Assembly (NCBI RefSeq): GCF_004168255.1
Contig: NZ_SEWG01000002.1
Span: forward strand, 620,001-684,000
Source of the DNA: Mucilaginibacter terrigena
GTDB lineage: Bacteria > Bacteroidota > Bacteroidia > Sphingobacteriales > Sphingobacteriaceae
Length of the DNA stretch: 64,000 nucleotides
Direction: 5' to 3'
Part shown: piece after piece, positions 1 through 8,775 of the stretch
Position numbering within the stretch: the first letter of the stretch is position 1
Layout: each line of letters begins with the position of its first letter
Position numbers and translations under genes: made by a program
The notes under the pieces: generated by a model
Databases searched by the model: none
What the model was told of the DNA's origin: nothing
Seen by the model: only the letters and a program-made list of their open reading frames with translations

Positions 1-1
1 C

Positions 2-1966
2 GCCCTGCCCAAGCAAGCTAAGTTTGGTTACGAATACGAAAAGGGGAGGATCTGGAACCAAAAAGACCTGGTATCGCCCTACAACTTCGCTATCCTTAAA
101 ACCGATAACGAAATAGAGGCCGACCAAAAGGCCGCCCTGGCCGCTGTAACACCCATCTATCAAAAAAATGATGATATGGGCCGGCAGCAGCAGGAGGGTT
201 TTAAAACCGACCTGGAAGTAAAGTGGCACTCGGCTGGTCTTAACGAAAAACAGAAAAACGCCTACCTGCAAACCGGGTACGATATTTTAAAAACATGTTA
301 TGATAAGGGTATTTTAAAGCTTAGCCCCAAATACCAGCAAAGCGGCAAAAATTACGTGGTTACCATTTTAAGCGCTAATGTTGCCACCGATAAAAATACC
401 GCCGACCTGTTTACCCGCGAACGGGCCATTGCCTATTGCGATTTTGAGATAAGCAAATCACCAGGCCTTGATAAGGCCTTTTTGCTTGACGTTGTGCAGG
501 ACAGGTTGCAAAATAACTTGATATATGATGCCAACCTTACCGCCCGTTTAGAAAAGGAAGTTACCGAAAACCTGTCCATCACCCGGGGTATGGTTCAAAA
601 GGGAGATGTTATAATAGGTAAAGGCTCTGTAATAAACGATGAAGCTTACCAGAAGCTGGCATCATACAAAAAAGCCTTTGAAGATAACGCCCGCACCAAT
701 GGCAACCGCAGCCTTGTTTTATTAGGGCAGTTTTTACTGGTAGGCATAACCATCACTTTATTAATGGTGTTCCTGTACTTGTTTAGGCGGGATATTTATG
801 ATGATAACCGTTTGGTGAGCCTGATTTTGCTGGTTATAACGGCCATGCTGGCTACTTTGTCGCTGGCTATAAAGTTGGGGCTGCCAAATTTTTACTACAT
901 ACCCTATTGTATAGTGCCTATCATCATCCGTATATTGTTTGATACCCGTTTGGCATTAAACATACATTTGCTGGTTGTGCTTATAGCGGGTTTTTTTGTA
1001 CCTAACAGCTTTGAATTCGCTTATTTTGAGATCACCGCGGGTATGGTGTCTATCTATAGCATCAAAAACCTTATCCGCCGCGAGCAATTCCTGATATCGG
1101 CATTGATCATCACGTTTACCTATTTTGTAGCATTCCTGGGGATATCATTGATACGCGAGGGCACCTTTAATTCGATAGACTGGATCGATTTTATACCCTT
1201 TGCTGTAAGCGTACTGCTTACTTTACTTGCTTATCCGCTTATTTATCTGTTCGAGAAAGTGTTTGCCATCACATCAGACATCACATTAATAGAGCTGACC
1301 AATACCAACGCGCCCCTGTTGCGCGAAATGGCCTTTAGCGCACCAGGTACTTTCCAACACTCGTTGCAGGTAGCCAACCTGGCCGAGAACGCGATCTACT
1401 CCATTGGCGGTAATGCGCTGCTGGTTAGGGCTGGGGCCTTGTATCACGATATTGGTAAAATGGAGAATCCTTTGTTTTTTATCGAGAACCAAAGTTCGGG
1501 CTTTAACCCGCATGATAAACTGCCTTACGAGGAAAGTGCCCAGATCATTATCCGCCACGTAAGTAAGGGTATCGAAATGGCACGCAAAGCCAACCTGCCC
1601 GAGATCGTTATCGACTTTATACGTACCCATCACGGTAATACCAGGGTTGATTATTTTTACCAGTCGTTCCTGAAAAATTTCCCCGAAAAATTCATCAACG
1701 AGAATATTTTCCGCTATCCTGGGCCTATTCCTTTCTCAAAAGAGGCCGGTGTTTTAATGCTTGCCGACTCGGTAGAGGCTGCTTCGAGGTCGTTAAAAGA
1801 GCCAGATGAAGAATCTATAGGCATACTGGTTGACCGTATTGTGAAGTACAAGCTTGAGCAAAACCAGTTGAATGACAGTAACATAACACTGAAAGACCTG
1901 GAAACCATTAAAAATATATTTAAGCGGATGCTGGCCAGCATTTATCACGTTAGGATTGATTATTAA
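2..1966 (+). CDS. 7TM-HD family phosphohydrolase (PgpH/YqfF-like), 5' end outside window
   Basis: The reading frame is open from base 2, so the true start lies upstream and only the C-terminal 654 or so residues are visible. The order is an extracellular-type 7TMR-HDED region, several hydrophobic helices (from about base 714 to 1260) and a cytoplasmic HD domain with LYHDIGKMENP near base 1440 and a second histidine pair in THHGNTR. In Firmicutes, PgpH of this family hydrolyses cyclic di-AMP; substrate here is inferred only. The gene ends 83 bp before a tRNA gene. The fold assignment is confident, the nucleotide substrate is not. Confidence 0.88.
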   Translation, partial: ALPKQAKFGYEYEKGRIWNQKDLVSPYNFAILKTDNEIEADQKAALAAVTPIYQKNDDMGRQQQEGFKTDLEVKWHSAGLNEKQKNAYLQTGYDILKTCYDKGILKLSPKYQQSGKNYVVTILSANVATDKNTADLFTRERAIAYCDFEISKSPGLDKAFLLDVVQDRLQNNLIYDANLTARLEKEVTENLSITRGMVQKGDVIIGKGSVINDEAYQKLASYKKAFEDNARTNGNRSLVLLGQFLLVGITITLLMVFLYLFRRDIYDDNRLVSLILLVITAMLATLSLAIKLGLPNFYYIPYCIVPIIIRILFDTRLALNIHLLVVLIAGFFVPNSFEFAYFEITAGMVSIYSIKNLIRREQFLISALIITFTYFVAFLGISLIREGTFNSIDWIDFIPFAVSVLLTLLAYPLIYLFEKVFAITSDITLIELTNTNAPLLREMAFSAPGTFQHSLQVANLAENAIYSIGGNALLVRAGALYHDIGKMENPLFFIENQSSGFNPHDKLPYEESAQIIIRHVSKGIEMARKANLPEIVIDFIRTHHGNTRVDYFYQSFLKNFPEKFINENIFRYPGPIPFSKEAGVLMLADSVEAASRSLKEPDEESIGILVDRIVKYKLEQNQLNDSNITLKDLETIKNIFKRMLASIYHVRIDY

Positions 1967-1982
1967 AAATCTGATTTATTTT

Positions 1983-2012
1983 TTTGACAGCTTAAGCGAT
2001 TTGCTATATTTG
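1983..2012 (+). promoter_or_regulatory. Bacteroidota-type promoter for tRNA-Ser
   Basis: A TTTG box (1983-1986, also readable as TTGACA at 1984-1989) is followed 18 bases later by TATATTTG (2005-2012), an exact match to the Bacteroidota -7 consensus TAnnTTTG. It lies about 38 bases before the mature tRNA 5' end, which fits a short precursor leader. This is the clearest promoter in the window and supports assigning the organism to Bacteroidota. Confidence 0.72.
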
Positions 2013-2049
2013 CAATCCCTGAAAAAAGGGAAGTATTCTTGAAAATAAT

Positions 2050-2139
2050 GGTGAGGTGCCTGAGAGGCCGAAAGGATCAGTTTGCTAAACTGACGTACGG
2101 GAAACTGTACCGAGGGTTCGAATCCCTCCCTCACCGCCA
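2050..2139 (+). tRNA. tRNA-Ser (anticodon GCU)
   Basis: A 7-bp acceptor stem (GGTGAGG with CCTCACC), an anticodon stem TCAGT/ACTGA enclosing loop TTGCTAA with anticodon GCT at 2084-2086, a long class-II variable arm (about GTACGGGAAACTGTAC) and a T arm GAGGG-TTCGAAT-CCCTC are all visible. The discriminator base is G and the CCA end (2137-2139) is encoded. The long variable arm and the GCU anticodon identify serine (codons AGC/AGU). Total length is 90 nt. Confidence 0.97.
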
Positions 2140-2160
2140 GATTTGATAACAAAAAGCAAC

Positions 2161-2194
2161 AAAAGCCTGTAAATTTATTGATTTACAGGCTTTT
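2161..2194. terminator. Bidirectional intrinsic terminator
   Basis: A perfect 14-bp inverted repeat (AAAAGCCTGTAAAT / ATTTACAGGCTTTT) with a 6-base loop. T-rich sequence follows on the plus strand and also on the minus strand. It sits between the tRNA (plus) and the end of the polysaccharide operon (minus, stop at 2221), so it probably ends both transcripts. Confidence 0.85.
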
Positions 2195-2220
2195 ATGTTT
2201 TAGCTAATTGTAATTAAGGG

Positions 2221-2787
2221 TTAAAGTGTAGCTTGGTTTACGGCGCGGTCCTGATAACGGGTGTAAAAATACAGGCTTATGGCGATGATAAGATAGGTAA
2301 CTATGTTGAAAATGGTGTGGTGATCTGATATATAAACGGTGGTATGCCGCCAGTAAAGTGCAAGCAGTATAAACCGCGAAAGGTTTAGTAACTGGATGCA
2401 TACGAGGCCGGGTATAAAAAAATATAGCTTAACTTTTAATACCCCGGGGTAGGCAATTACAAAAGCCGAAAAGAAACACATCACCCCAAAACCCAAACAA
2501 TCGTACCCTACATGTATGATGTTGTGCCCAACCACCAGCATTTGATAAGTGGTTGTTTTGGTTTGATAGCCAAGTAAATTTAAAATGCCCGCGCTGCTTT
2601 CTATCAGTGTATACCTTAGCCAGCTAATAAAGTTAAGATGCTCGTCTAAAAACGGTGAATATAATTTTCCTTCGTGCGATGTGATGGCAAGGAAAAGAAT
2701 ATAAAAGCCATAAAATAAGGCAAACAGACATAAAAACTTAATAACAAACTTTAATGCAGGGTTAAACCCGGGTTTATTTTGCTTCAT
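2221..2787 (-). CDS. xrtY: Exosortase-family membrane protease/transpeptidase (exosortase Y-like)
   Basis: A 188-residue, mostly hydrophobic protein with the three exosortase catalytic residues in the expected order: Cys97 in GYDCLGFG, Arg138 in LNLSRF and His156/157 in DHHTIF. Exosortases cleave a C-terminal sorting helix on target proteins and are thought to pass them to a surface glycan. It is the last gene of the polysaccharide operon; its ATG (2785-2787) lies 14 bp inside the upstream glycosyltransferase. The link to subtype Y rests on the Wzy-like and GT4 neighbours and is from memory of NCBI families. No protein in the window has an obvious exosortase sorting tail. Confidence 0.8.
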   Translation of the reverse strand: MKQNKPGFNPALKFVIKFLCLFALFYGFYILFLAITSHEGKLYSPFLDEHLNFISWLRYTLIESSAGILNLLGYQTKTTTYQMLVVGHNIIHVGYDCLGFGVMCFFSAFVIAYPGVLKVKLYFFIPGLVCIQLLNLSRFILLALYWRHTTVYISDHHTIFNIVTYLIIAISLYFYTRYQDRAVNQATL

Positions 2788-3640
2788 TATTGCGTTGTTT
2801 TAGCAGCTCATCTATTTTAATATCTACTACCAGCCTAAACCAAAAGCCCTGCATGAAATGGAATATTAAACCCGTGCGGCCGTCGAGCACGCCCAGTTTA
2901 AATATTATACGATAGGTAAAGTATAATGCCGGGCGCAAATAACGGGGAAGTTTCCACCATCGCTGTTTAAGCCATGCCGTGCGTTCATCTGGCGAACCCC
3001 AAAAATGGGTTTTTACTATTTGCTGCCTAAGGCTCAGCATGCGTTCAATCTCTTCGTGGGCCAGCAGATCACTGTATTTGTTGTGCTTGCTTATCCAAAA
3101 GCTGATGTTGTTTTCCTTTAAGTTCTCTTCCAGGATATGGCCATTCTTCCAGATGATTGTGTTACCCGGTACTACCAGCCGGTGATCCATATTCTCGTTA
3201 ATATCCGAAAATCCAACATCATACCTGATCATTTTTAACAAGTAAAATGGATAATAGCCGCCATGCTTTATCCATCGCCCCTTAAAAAAGTTTTTACGGT
3301 TAAAATAAATACCATTTATATCCCGGTGTTGTTCCTCATTAAAGTTTTGCAGCAGCAGGAAAAGTTCGGGTGTAACTATATGGTCGGCATCAAGGCAAAT
3401 TACCCAGGGGGTTTGTACATTAAAGTTTTTAAGCGCAAAATCCCACTGTTTTGGATGGTTTTCAAACGGGTGCTGTAATACTGTAGCCCCGGCCGCTTCA
3501 GCAATTGCAGTGGTATTATCTGTACTGCCCGAATCAAGTACGAACGTTGGGGCATTTAATCCCGCTATTGATGAAAGCAGCCTGGGCAGGTGTATTTCCT
3601 CGTTATAAGTAAGTATGATGAAGGAATACCGGGTATTCAA
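2774..3640 (-). CDS. GT2 family glycosyltransferase (WaaE/KdtX-like)
   Basis: A 288-residue GT-A fold enzyme. The N-terminus has the nucleotide-sugar strand FIILTYNEE (residues 7-15), then LDSGSTDN (35-42) and the metal-binding DAD triad (84-86). The length and the tryptophan/arginine-rich C-terminal third resemble the WaaE-type LPS-core glycosyltransferases; donor and acceptor are unknown. The start is a TTG codon that overlaps the TGA of the preceding methyltransferase as TTGA, implying coupled translation. No ATG lies near the conserved N-terminus. Confidence 0.85.
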   Translation of the reverse strand: MNTRYSFIILTYNEEIHLPRLLSSIAGLNAPTFVLDSGSTDNTTAIAEAAGATVLQHPFENHPKQWDFALKNFNVQTPWVICLDADHIVTPELFLLLQNFNEEQHRDINGIYFNRKNFFKGRWIKHGGYYPFYLLKMIRYDVGFSDINENMDHRLVVPGNTIIWKNGHILEENLKENNISFWISKHNKYSDLLAHEEIERMLSLRQQIVKTHFWGSPDERTAWLKQRWWKLPRYLRPALYFTYRIIFKLGVLDGRTGLIFHFMQGFWFRLVVDIKIDELLKQRNNEAK

Positions 3641-4257
3641 TTTAATTGTGCTTTAATGATCATCGACTTCCATAAATAAGGTACCCTTCCACAGCCTTTA
3701 AAGCATATAACCTTAAACCCCTTGCTTGTTAACAGGCTGCTTAGGGTTGCTGCCGACCACATTTTTATATGGCCGCCAAGCCATATGGGGCTAAGGTGAG
3801 TATCCCACTTGTTAAATATACTTAAAACAAGGTTTTTAAGGTAACCATGATAAGGGGTAGATAGTATGATCTCGCCTTTGCCGGGTAATGATTCTTTACA
3901 AAAAGTAATAAAGGCCTCCGGGTCGTAAAGGTGCTCTATCACCTCGGTGGATATAATGGTATCAAAATTTAATCCCTGTAATTCAACCGGCAATTTCCCG
4001 GTCGACAGATCCTGCACAAAAAATCTGTTGGCATTCTTTTGTTTGGCTATCCCGATGCCTTTCTCTGAAGCATCGGTACCATATGCGTTATACCCTAAGG
4101 TGATGAGATGGTTTACCAGGTAACCATTGCCGCAGCCCAGATCTAAAATGCAGTGGTTCTTGTTTTTATCCAGCATGTTTAGCAATGGCTGCAAAATGTA
4201 ATTGAAGTTGTAGGTTATGGTACTGTTATGGTACCCATAATCCTTATAATCGCTCAT
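3637..4257 (-). CDS. Class I SAM-dependent methyltransferase
   Basis: 206 residues with the SAM-binding motif LDLGCGNG (38-45), the acidic strand-2 end (TDASEKGI), and motif IISTEVIEHLYDP, typical of the UbiG/Methyltransf_11/23 group. It probably O-methylates a sugar or lipid-linked intermediate in this glycan pathway, by context only. It overlaps the preceding glycosyltransferase by 14 bp and the following one by 4 bp. Confidence 0.85.
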   Translation of the reverse strand: MSDYKDYGYHNSTITYNFNYILQPLLNMLDKNKNHCILDLGCGNGYLVNHLITLGYNAYGTDASEKGIGIAKQKNANRFFVQDLSTGKLPVELQGLNFDTIISTEVIEHLYDPEAFITFCKESLPGKGEIILSTPYHGYLKNLVLSIFNKWDTHLSPIWLGGHIKMWSAATLSSLLTSKGFKVICFKGCGRVPYLWKSMIIKAQLN

Positions 4258-5386
4258 GTGCTAAAATATCTTTATAAAAATTGACGTATTGCTGTTGTAA
4301 CCGAGATCCGGAAAAGTCTGCCCTGACAATGCCTGGCGCTGTTTTCTGTATCTCGGCTATTTGTGTGCTGTAATCTGTCATGTTATTGATGGCATCACTT
4401 ACCGATGCTGCATCAGTATCGCAAATCCAGCCCAGTTTATGGTCTTTAACGTAATTGGCAAGGCCAACGTTATGGCTAATTAATACGGGGGTGCCCACGC
4501 TAAGGCTTTCTATCACAACATTGCCAAAATTCTCATCATGCGATGGTAATACTAACAGATCGTGTCGGCTAAGCAATTCAAACTTATCATCATTAAAAAA
4601 ACCGGCCCAAGTTATATTAGCGGTAATACTGGGATCTGTTACAGATGCTTTTAGTTTGTTGATGTAGTTAATGTCGCCATCACCGGCAATGGTTAAGTGA
4701 AAAGGGGGCGTGACCGTATTAAGCGCCTTCAGCAAAATATCCAGTCCTTTTTTTTCTTCGATGCGCGAAAAGAAAAGCAGTTTTACAGGTCCATCGGCGG
4801 CGGGTCTTTCAACACAAGCTGACGGTAGCTTTACAAAGTTTGGTATAATTGCAGTACTTAAAGGTTTTACAACATCAAGTATAGATATACTTTCTCTTGC
4901 GGCGGTAACATGGATGTGGCATTTGGCCAATAACCTTTTTCCTAACAGGGTATGGATGATCCTTTTTTTACCGATATTATTATTAGCGAATGAATAACTA
5001 CTTAAAGTGCCCCGGGGCGATAAGATAACCGGCACTCCTTTAACCAAAGCAACAGCGCACGATAATACCGATACCAGGTTCCACCAGGCGTGGATATGTA
5101 CCGCATCAAACTCCTTAGCCCTTTTCCATAAAGCCTTTAACAAAGCAGGCGAAAAATGGGTATGATCTTTTGTTAAGCGTTTAAAGTATGTTACCGTTAC
5201 ACCATCAATTGTAGTTGGCCTGTTAGCTATAACAGGTAACTCGGTTATACCGTTTGCAGTTGTAGTAAACACTTCTGCCTGTACTTTTGCATTAACTAAA
5301 GCCTCGCACAGCATAGCAACCGACATAGTAGGGCCCCCATAAATATAGGCCGGCTTATATGCAGCTACGATATGCAGTATTTTCAA
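4244..5386 (-). CDS. GT4 family glycosyltransferase (possible XrtY-associated XYAG1)
   Basis: 380 residues with GT-B architecture: an N-terminal acceptor domain starting KILHIVAAYKPAYIYGG and a C-terminal donor domain with FSRIEEKKGLD, LTIAGDGD and the E-x7-E region HDENFGNVVIESLSVGTPV. The position next to the Wzy-like gene and two genes from the exosortase fits the XYAG1 glycosyltransferase described beside exosortase Y; this subfamily name is recalled and should be tested with its HMM. The start is TTG, again overlapping the upstream TGA as TTGA. Confidence 0.84.
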   Translation of the reverse strand: MKILHIVAAYKPAYIYGGPTMSVAMLCEALVNAKVQAEVFTTTANGITELPVIANRPTTIDGVTVTYFKRLTKDHTHFSPALLKALWKRAKEFDAVHIHAWWNLVSVLSCAVALVKGVPVILSPRGTLSSYSFANNNIGKKRIIHTLLGKRLLAKCHIHVTAARESISILDVVKPLSTAIIPNFVKLPSACVERPAADGPVKLLFFSRIEEKKGLDILLKALNTVTPPFHLTIAGDGDINYINKLKASVTDPSITANITWAGFFNDDKFELLSRHDLLVLPSHDENFGNVVIESLSVGTPVLISHNVGLANYVKDHKLGWICDTDAASVSDAINNMTDYSTQIAEIQKTAPGIVRADFSGSRLQQQYVNFYKDILAHERL

Positions 5387-6783
5387 ATCCGTTTAAGAAA
5401 AGCAGTTCCCAATAATATCTTTTGAATGATGATCATCGTTATGTAACTCCAAAAAACAGAGTTAATTAAAAATTCAAAACTTAAGCCACGCCAAAATATT
5501 TGGAAAAGGCCGCTAAATATTAAAGCAGTACCTAAAATATATCCTCCAAATAGTTGTTCTGCTTTAATAGAGATAAGTTGTGCTGTTGCACCATAAGCAA
5601 ATAGAATTATAAATATGCCGATAAGACCGCCGGACAGATAAGCATCTACCACAAACGCGGGCTTGGCAGATACGTTTGACAGCCTGTTAGCTACACCGGC
5701 ATCATAAACGCGCTCCATTACCAGGTCCTCTGTTACGGGTTTGCCTGGCCAAAATACGCGTGGTACTATTGCTATTAAAGATTGCTCTAATAATTTAACG
5801 CCATAGTAGTCTACATTTTGAGGGGTAGATTGCGCGAAGGTGATAAACATATCTATTTCGCTTAAACGGTAAACAAAAAACGACCAGTTAGAGTCGTCAT
5901 TGTCATTATTCAACGTAGCATCCAGTGCTAATTGTGATGATTCTTCCACATCAACATCCCCCGACCACGCATTCTGGCGAAAATTAGTTACGTAGGTGGG
6001 TAACAATAAAAAGGCAGCTAATAATAAGGGTATAAACGTTACCGTAATTATTTTTTTGTAGTTGGGATATAAAAATACACCCAGTACCATAATGCTTATA
6101 ATAACTGGTTCTTTATAACCCGAATGAAATGCCTGGTAAAGGTTAAACAGGTACAGCACAGTACAAATAATGGTGTTTAACGATTTGTTTAACGGTATGG
6201 CAAAAGCCAGGGCCAGGGTACCGGCAATAAAACTAAGCGAGCTAAGCTGGTAGTAGAACTGGGACAGTCCGGGTATCTTAAGGAATGCGATTGATACAGG
6301 GAAGCTGATAACAGCTACCCTTAACAGTAAATTTGCAAGTGCTTCTTTTTCTATGTAATATTTTTTTTCTTCGGGATATTTCATGAAAACCAATATCCCG
6401 GTAACAAATGATGCGTGTGCAAGGCTATAATAGCGTTGGCATTGCGCCGTAAACATTAGCCTTGTTTGGTCGGTTAAAATAATACTGTTTGTTTTTTGGA
6501 AATCGCTGTAACCCAATATATCTAAAAAGTAAAAAATCGATGTACAGCACATAAAACCGGCAAAGATTATCTGCATAATAAATAGCGGCCTCATCAGTTG
6601 CTCACTAAAGCTGCGATCTTGCGGCAGTGGTTTTACCCAACCTGTTAAGCTGATATAAAATATAAGGAGTGATCCCAGCCAGGCTATCATGTACGATAAA
6701 ACAGCATCAGCCCTAAATATCGATGCGAAAAGCCAGGGTAAATAAAGCACCAGGTACCTTTCCAGCTTTTGTTTGTTAGCCAT
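5383..6783 (-). CDS. Wzy-like polysaccharide polymerase (exosortase Y-associated type)
   Basis: 466 residues with about ten to twelve hydrophobic helices and one larger hydrophilic loop (roughly residues 265-340, with an acidic NDNDDSN stretch), the layout expected of Wzy/O-antigen ligase-like membrane enzymes. It would join glycan repeat units or ligate the glycan at the periplasmic face. Sequence motifs for Wzy are weak, so the call rests on topology and on the exosortase/GT4 neighbourhood. Its ATG overlaps the FkbM gene's stop by one base (TAATG). Confidence 0.65.
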   Translation of the reverse strand: MANKQKLERYLVLYLPWLFASIFRADAVLSYMIAWLGSLLIFYISLTGWVKPLPQDRSFSEQLMRPLFIMQIIFAGFMCCTSIFYFLDILGYSDFQKTNSIILTDQTRLMFTAQCQRYYSLAHASFVTGILVFMKYPEEKKYYIEKEALANLLLRVAVISFPVSIAFLKIPGLSQFYYQLSSLSFIAGTLALAFAIPLNKSLNTIICTVLYLFNLYQAFHSGYKEPVIISIMVLGVFLYPNYKKIITVTFIPLLLAAFLLLPTYVTNFRQNAWSGDVDVEESSQLALDATLNNDNDDSNWSFFVYRLSEIDMFITFAQSTPQNVDYYGVKLLEQSLIAIVPRVFWPGKPVTEDLVMERVYDAGVANRLSNVSAKPAFVVDAYLSGGLIGIFIILFAYGATAQLISIKAEQLFGGYILGTALIFSGLFQIFWRGLSFEFLINSVFWSYITMIIIQKILLGTAFLKRI

Positions 6784-7631
6784 TATTTAAGCGGGATGCA
6801 AAACAGGTTTCCACTTTCAATTTTTTTAGCATCAATTATCAATTCGCAGCCAACCGGTGTTATTTGGTATAACGTATAGCCCATTGATAGTAAAAAGGCA
6901 GTACAGTCTGTTATACTTTGGCCAATTGTAGCCCAATAGTTGCTATCATATTCAAAAATAATGCGGGGCTTATATTGTTTTAACGTATTTGTAAGGCCGC
7001 GCAACACCTGGTATTCATACCCTTCAACATCTATTTTTATTAAAGCCAGGTGGTTTAGCGCCTGTATCTCCGGGAGGTTGTCGGCAATTTTTACATACAC
7101 GGTTTGCTTATCGCTATGTCCTTGTGAATCATTTAAACTAAAAGCGCCCTGGTTCCATGCGTTTTTGTTGATGCTGAATTCGGCCTCGGTTTCGGTATCT
7201 GATAATGCAAACGGAAGCAGTGTTACATTAACTGCCTTGTTAAGCAATACGTTTTTTTTGAATTTTTCCTGCAGGTGGTTAAGTGGTTCAAAGGCATAAA
7301 CCTTACCATTATTACCAACACATTGCGACATGCGGATGCTTTGCAAGCCAATGTTACCGCCAATATCTAACGCGTTTTCCCCTGGTTTTAACGATACCCT
7401 GATCAGTTTATTAATCTCGTCCTCGTAAGTGCCGGTGCTTAAAATTGTCCATTCTATATAATTATCGGCAGTTGTGTAAATAGCGATATCCTCGGTATTT
7501 AACCATACAATACCATCCTTAATTTGGCTTTTAAGCTGATCGGACGGACTGAAAAAATGTGCCAGCCGTTCCTTACCCGGTAAATTCCAGTTGCGGATAA
7601 AATTTAGCTTTATGCGGTCAGTTCGTTTCAT
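6783..7631 (-). CDS. FkbM family SAM-dependent methyltransferase
   Basis: 282 residues. The core has ALDIGGNIG (SAM-binding), VYAFEPLN and LIKIDVEGYEYQVLRG, the three signature segments of FkbM-type sugar O-methyltransferases. An N-terminal extension of about 85 residues precedes the core. It starts 14 bp inside the upstream GT4 gene. A second FkbM enzyme is encoded at 15249-16010; the two are only distantly alike, suggesting methylation at different positions. Confidence 0.88.
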   Translation of the reverse strand: MKRTDRIKLNFIRNWNLPGKERLAHFFSPSDQLKSQIKDGIVWLNTEDIAIYTTADNYIEWTILSTGTYEDEINKLIRVSLKPGENALDIGGNIGLQSIRMSQCVGNNGKVYAFEPLNHLQEKFKKNVLLNKAVNVTLLPFALSDTETEAEFSINKNAWNQGAFSLNDSQGHSDKQTVYVKIADNLPEIQALNHLALIKIDVEGYEYQVLRGLTNTLKQYKPRIIFEYDSNYWATIGQSITDCTAFLLSMGYTLYQITPVGCELIIDAKKIESGNLFCIPLK

Positions 7632-8775
7632 TCAATAATTTATTTTCAATTGCAATCGCAATTTGGGTAAAATCCCAGTCTTTTATGATCATACCCGAGT
7701 GTTTGCCAAGTTCGGTTAACCTGTCGGCAGATCCGGTTAGTTCCGTCAGTTTTTTAAGCAGGCTATTTTCATCACCACTTTTAAATATTGCGCCGTTGTA
7801 GCCGGGTTTAACCAGGTCAATAGCGCATCCTACCTTATCAGACACTAATATAGCTTTATTACATGCCATAGCCTCGTTTACAGATAATCCCCATGTTTCA
7901 GATATTGAGGGTAAACAATAGAGGTTAGCTGCCTGATATATTATGGGAATATATGTTTGATTTACAAAATCTAAAAAATGGATATTATTAGATGCGACAC
8001 TTATTCCGGCTTGTTGCTTTAAGGCAAGTTCATCCATTCCATTACCCACTAAAAGTAAATGTACTTTTTGATTATTTAATGCGCCAATTGCTGCAATTAA
8101 AATATGCAGGTTTTTAACAGGTTCAAACTTGCCGGCATATACTATCAGTATATCACCTGCAGACAAGTTTAATGACGCCCGTAACTCATTGGCACCCTCA
8201 GAACGGTCTACTTTAAAACGGTCATTATCTATAGCATGTGGTGCAAAAGATAACTGATCATTTTTTAATCCGTACTTTTTAAAGTATGCTTTATTACGGG
8301 TGCCCACATAAAAAGCATGGCTAATATGTTTATATACCCACTTAAGATATAAATATTTTAGTGTTTCTTTTACCGGATTACTGTAGTTTAAAAGTGTTGA
8401 GTCTCCCCTAAAATAGATGGGTATTTTGTTTTTAAAATAGCGTAGGACTTTTAAATGGCTGTGATAATTCCACCCAAAAACCAATAAGGCATTAGGGTTA
8501 TACAGTTTGATCTTATTAATAAGAGTAGGGTTAATTATTCCTTTAGTATGATGTGAGCCGGGTAAGGTAGAAGTGTTTTCAATCCATTCATAAGCATACC
8601 CGTTTAATAATGGAATATCCCAGTTAATGTTTTTTTCAAACCCAAAATCATACTTGTTTCCCTGCTGACCAAGCGTATAAAATACTTTTATGCCAACCTT
8701 TCCACGCTGGCTAAGCAGCTTAAAAATGGGCGCGTAATATTGAATAGGGTGGGTGGTAATAATGGCTAATCTCAT
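7618..8775 (-). CDS. GT4 family glycosyltransferase
   Basis: 385 residues, GT-B fold. It starts LAIITTHPIQYYAPIF, a common opening in this family. The donor-binding C-terminal half shows VYAGKFEPVKNLHIL, LLLVGNG and SETWGLSVNEAMACNKAI with the E-x7-E type motif. The start ATG overlaps the preceding stop as ATGA. Sugar specificity cannot be read from sequence. Confidence 0.88.
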   Translation of the reverse strand: MRLAIITTHPIQYYAPIFKLLSQRGKVGIKVFYTLGQQGNKYDFGFEKNINWDIPLLNGYAYEWIENTSTLPGSHHTKGIINPTLINKIKLYNPNALLVFGWNYHSHLKVLRYFKNKIPIYFRGDSTLLNYSNPVKETLKYLYLKWVYKHISHAFYVGTRNKAYFKKYGLKNDQLSFAPHAIDNDRFKVDRSEGANELRASLNLSAGDILIVYAGKFEPVKNLHILIAAIGALNNQKVHLLLVGNGMDELALKQQAGISVASNNIHFLDFVNQTYIPIIYQAANLYCLPSISETWGLSVNEAMACNKAILVSDKVGCAIDLVKPGYNGAIFKSGDENSLLKKLTELTGSADRLTELGKHSGMIIKDWDFTQIAIAIENKLLNETN

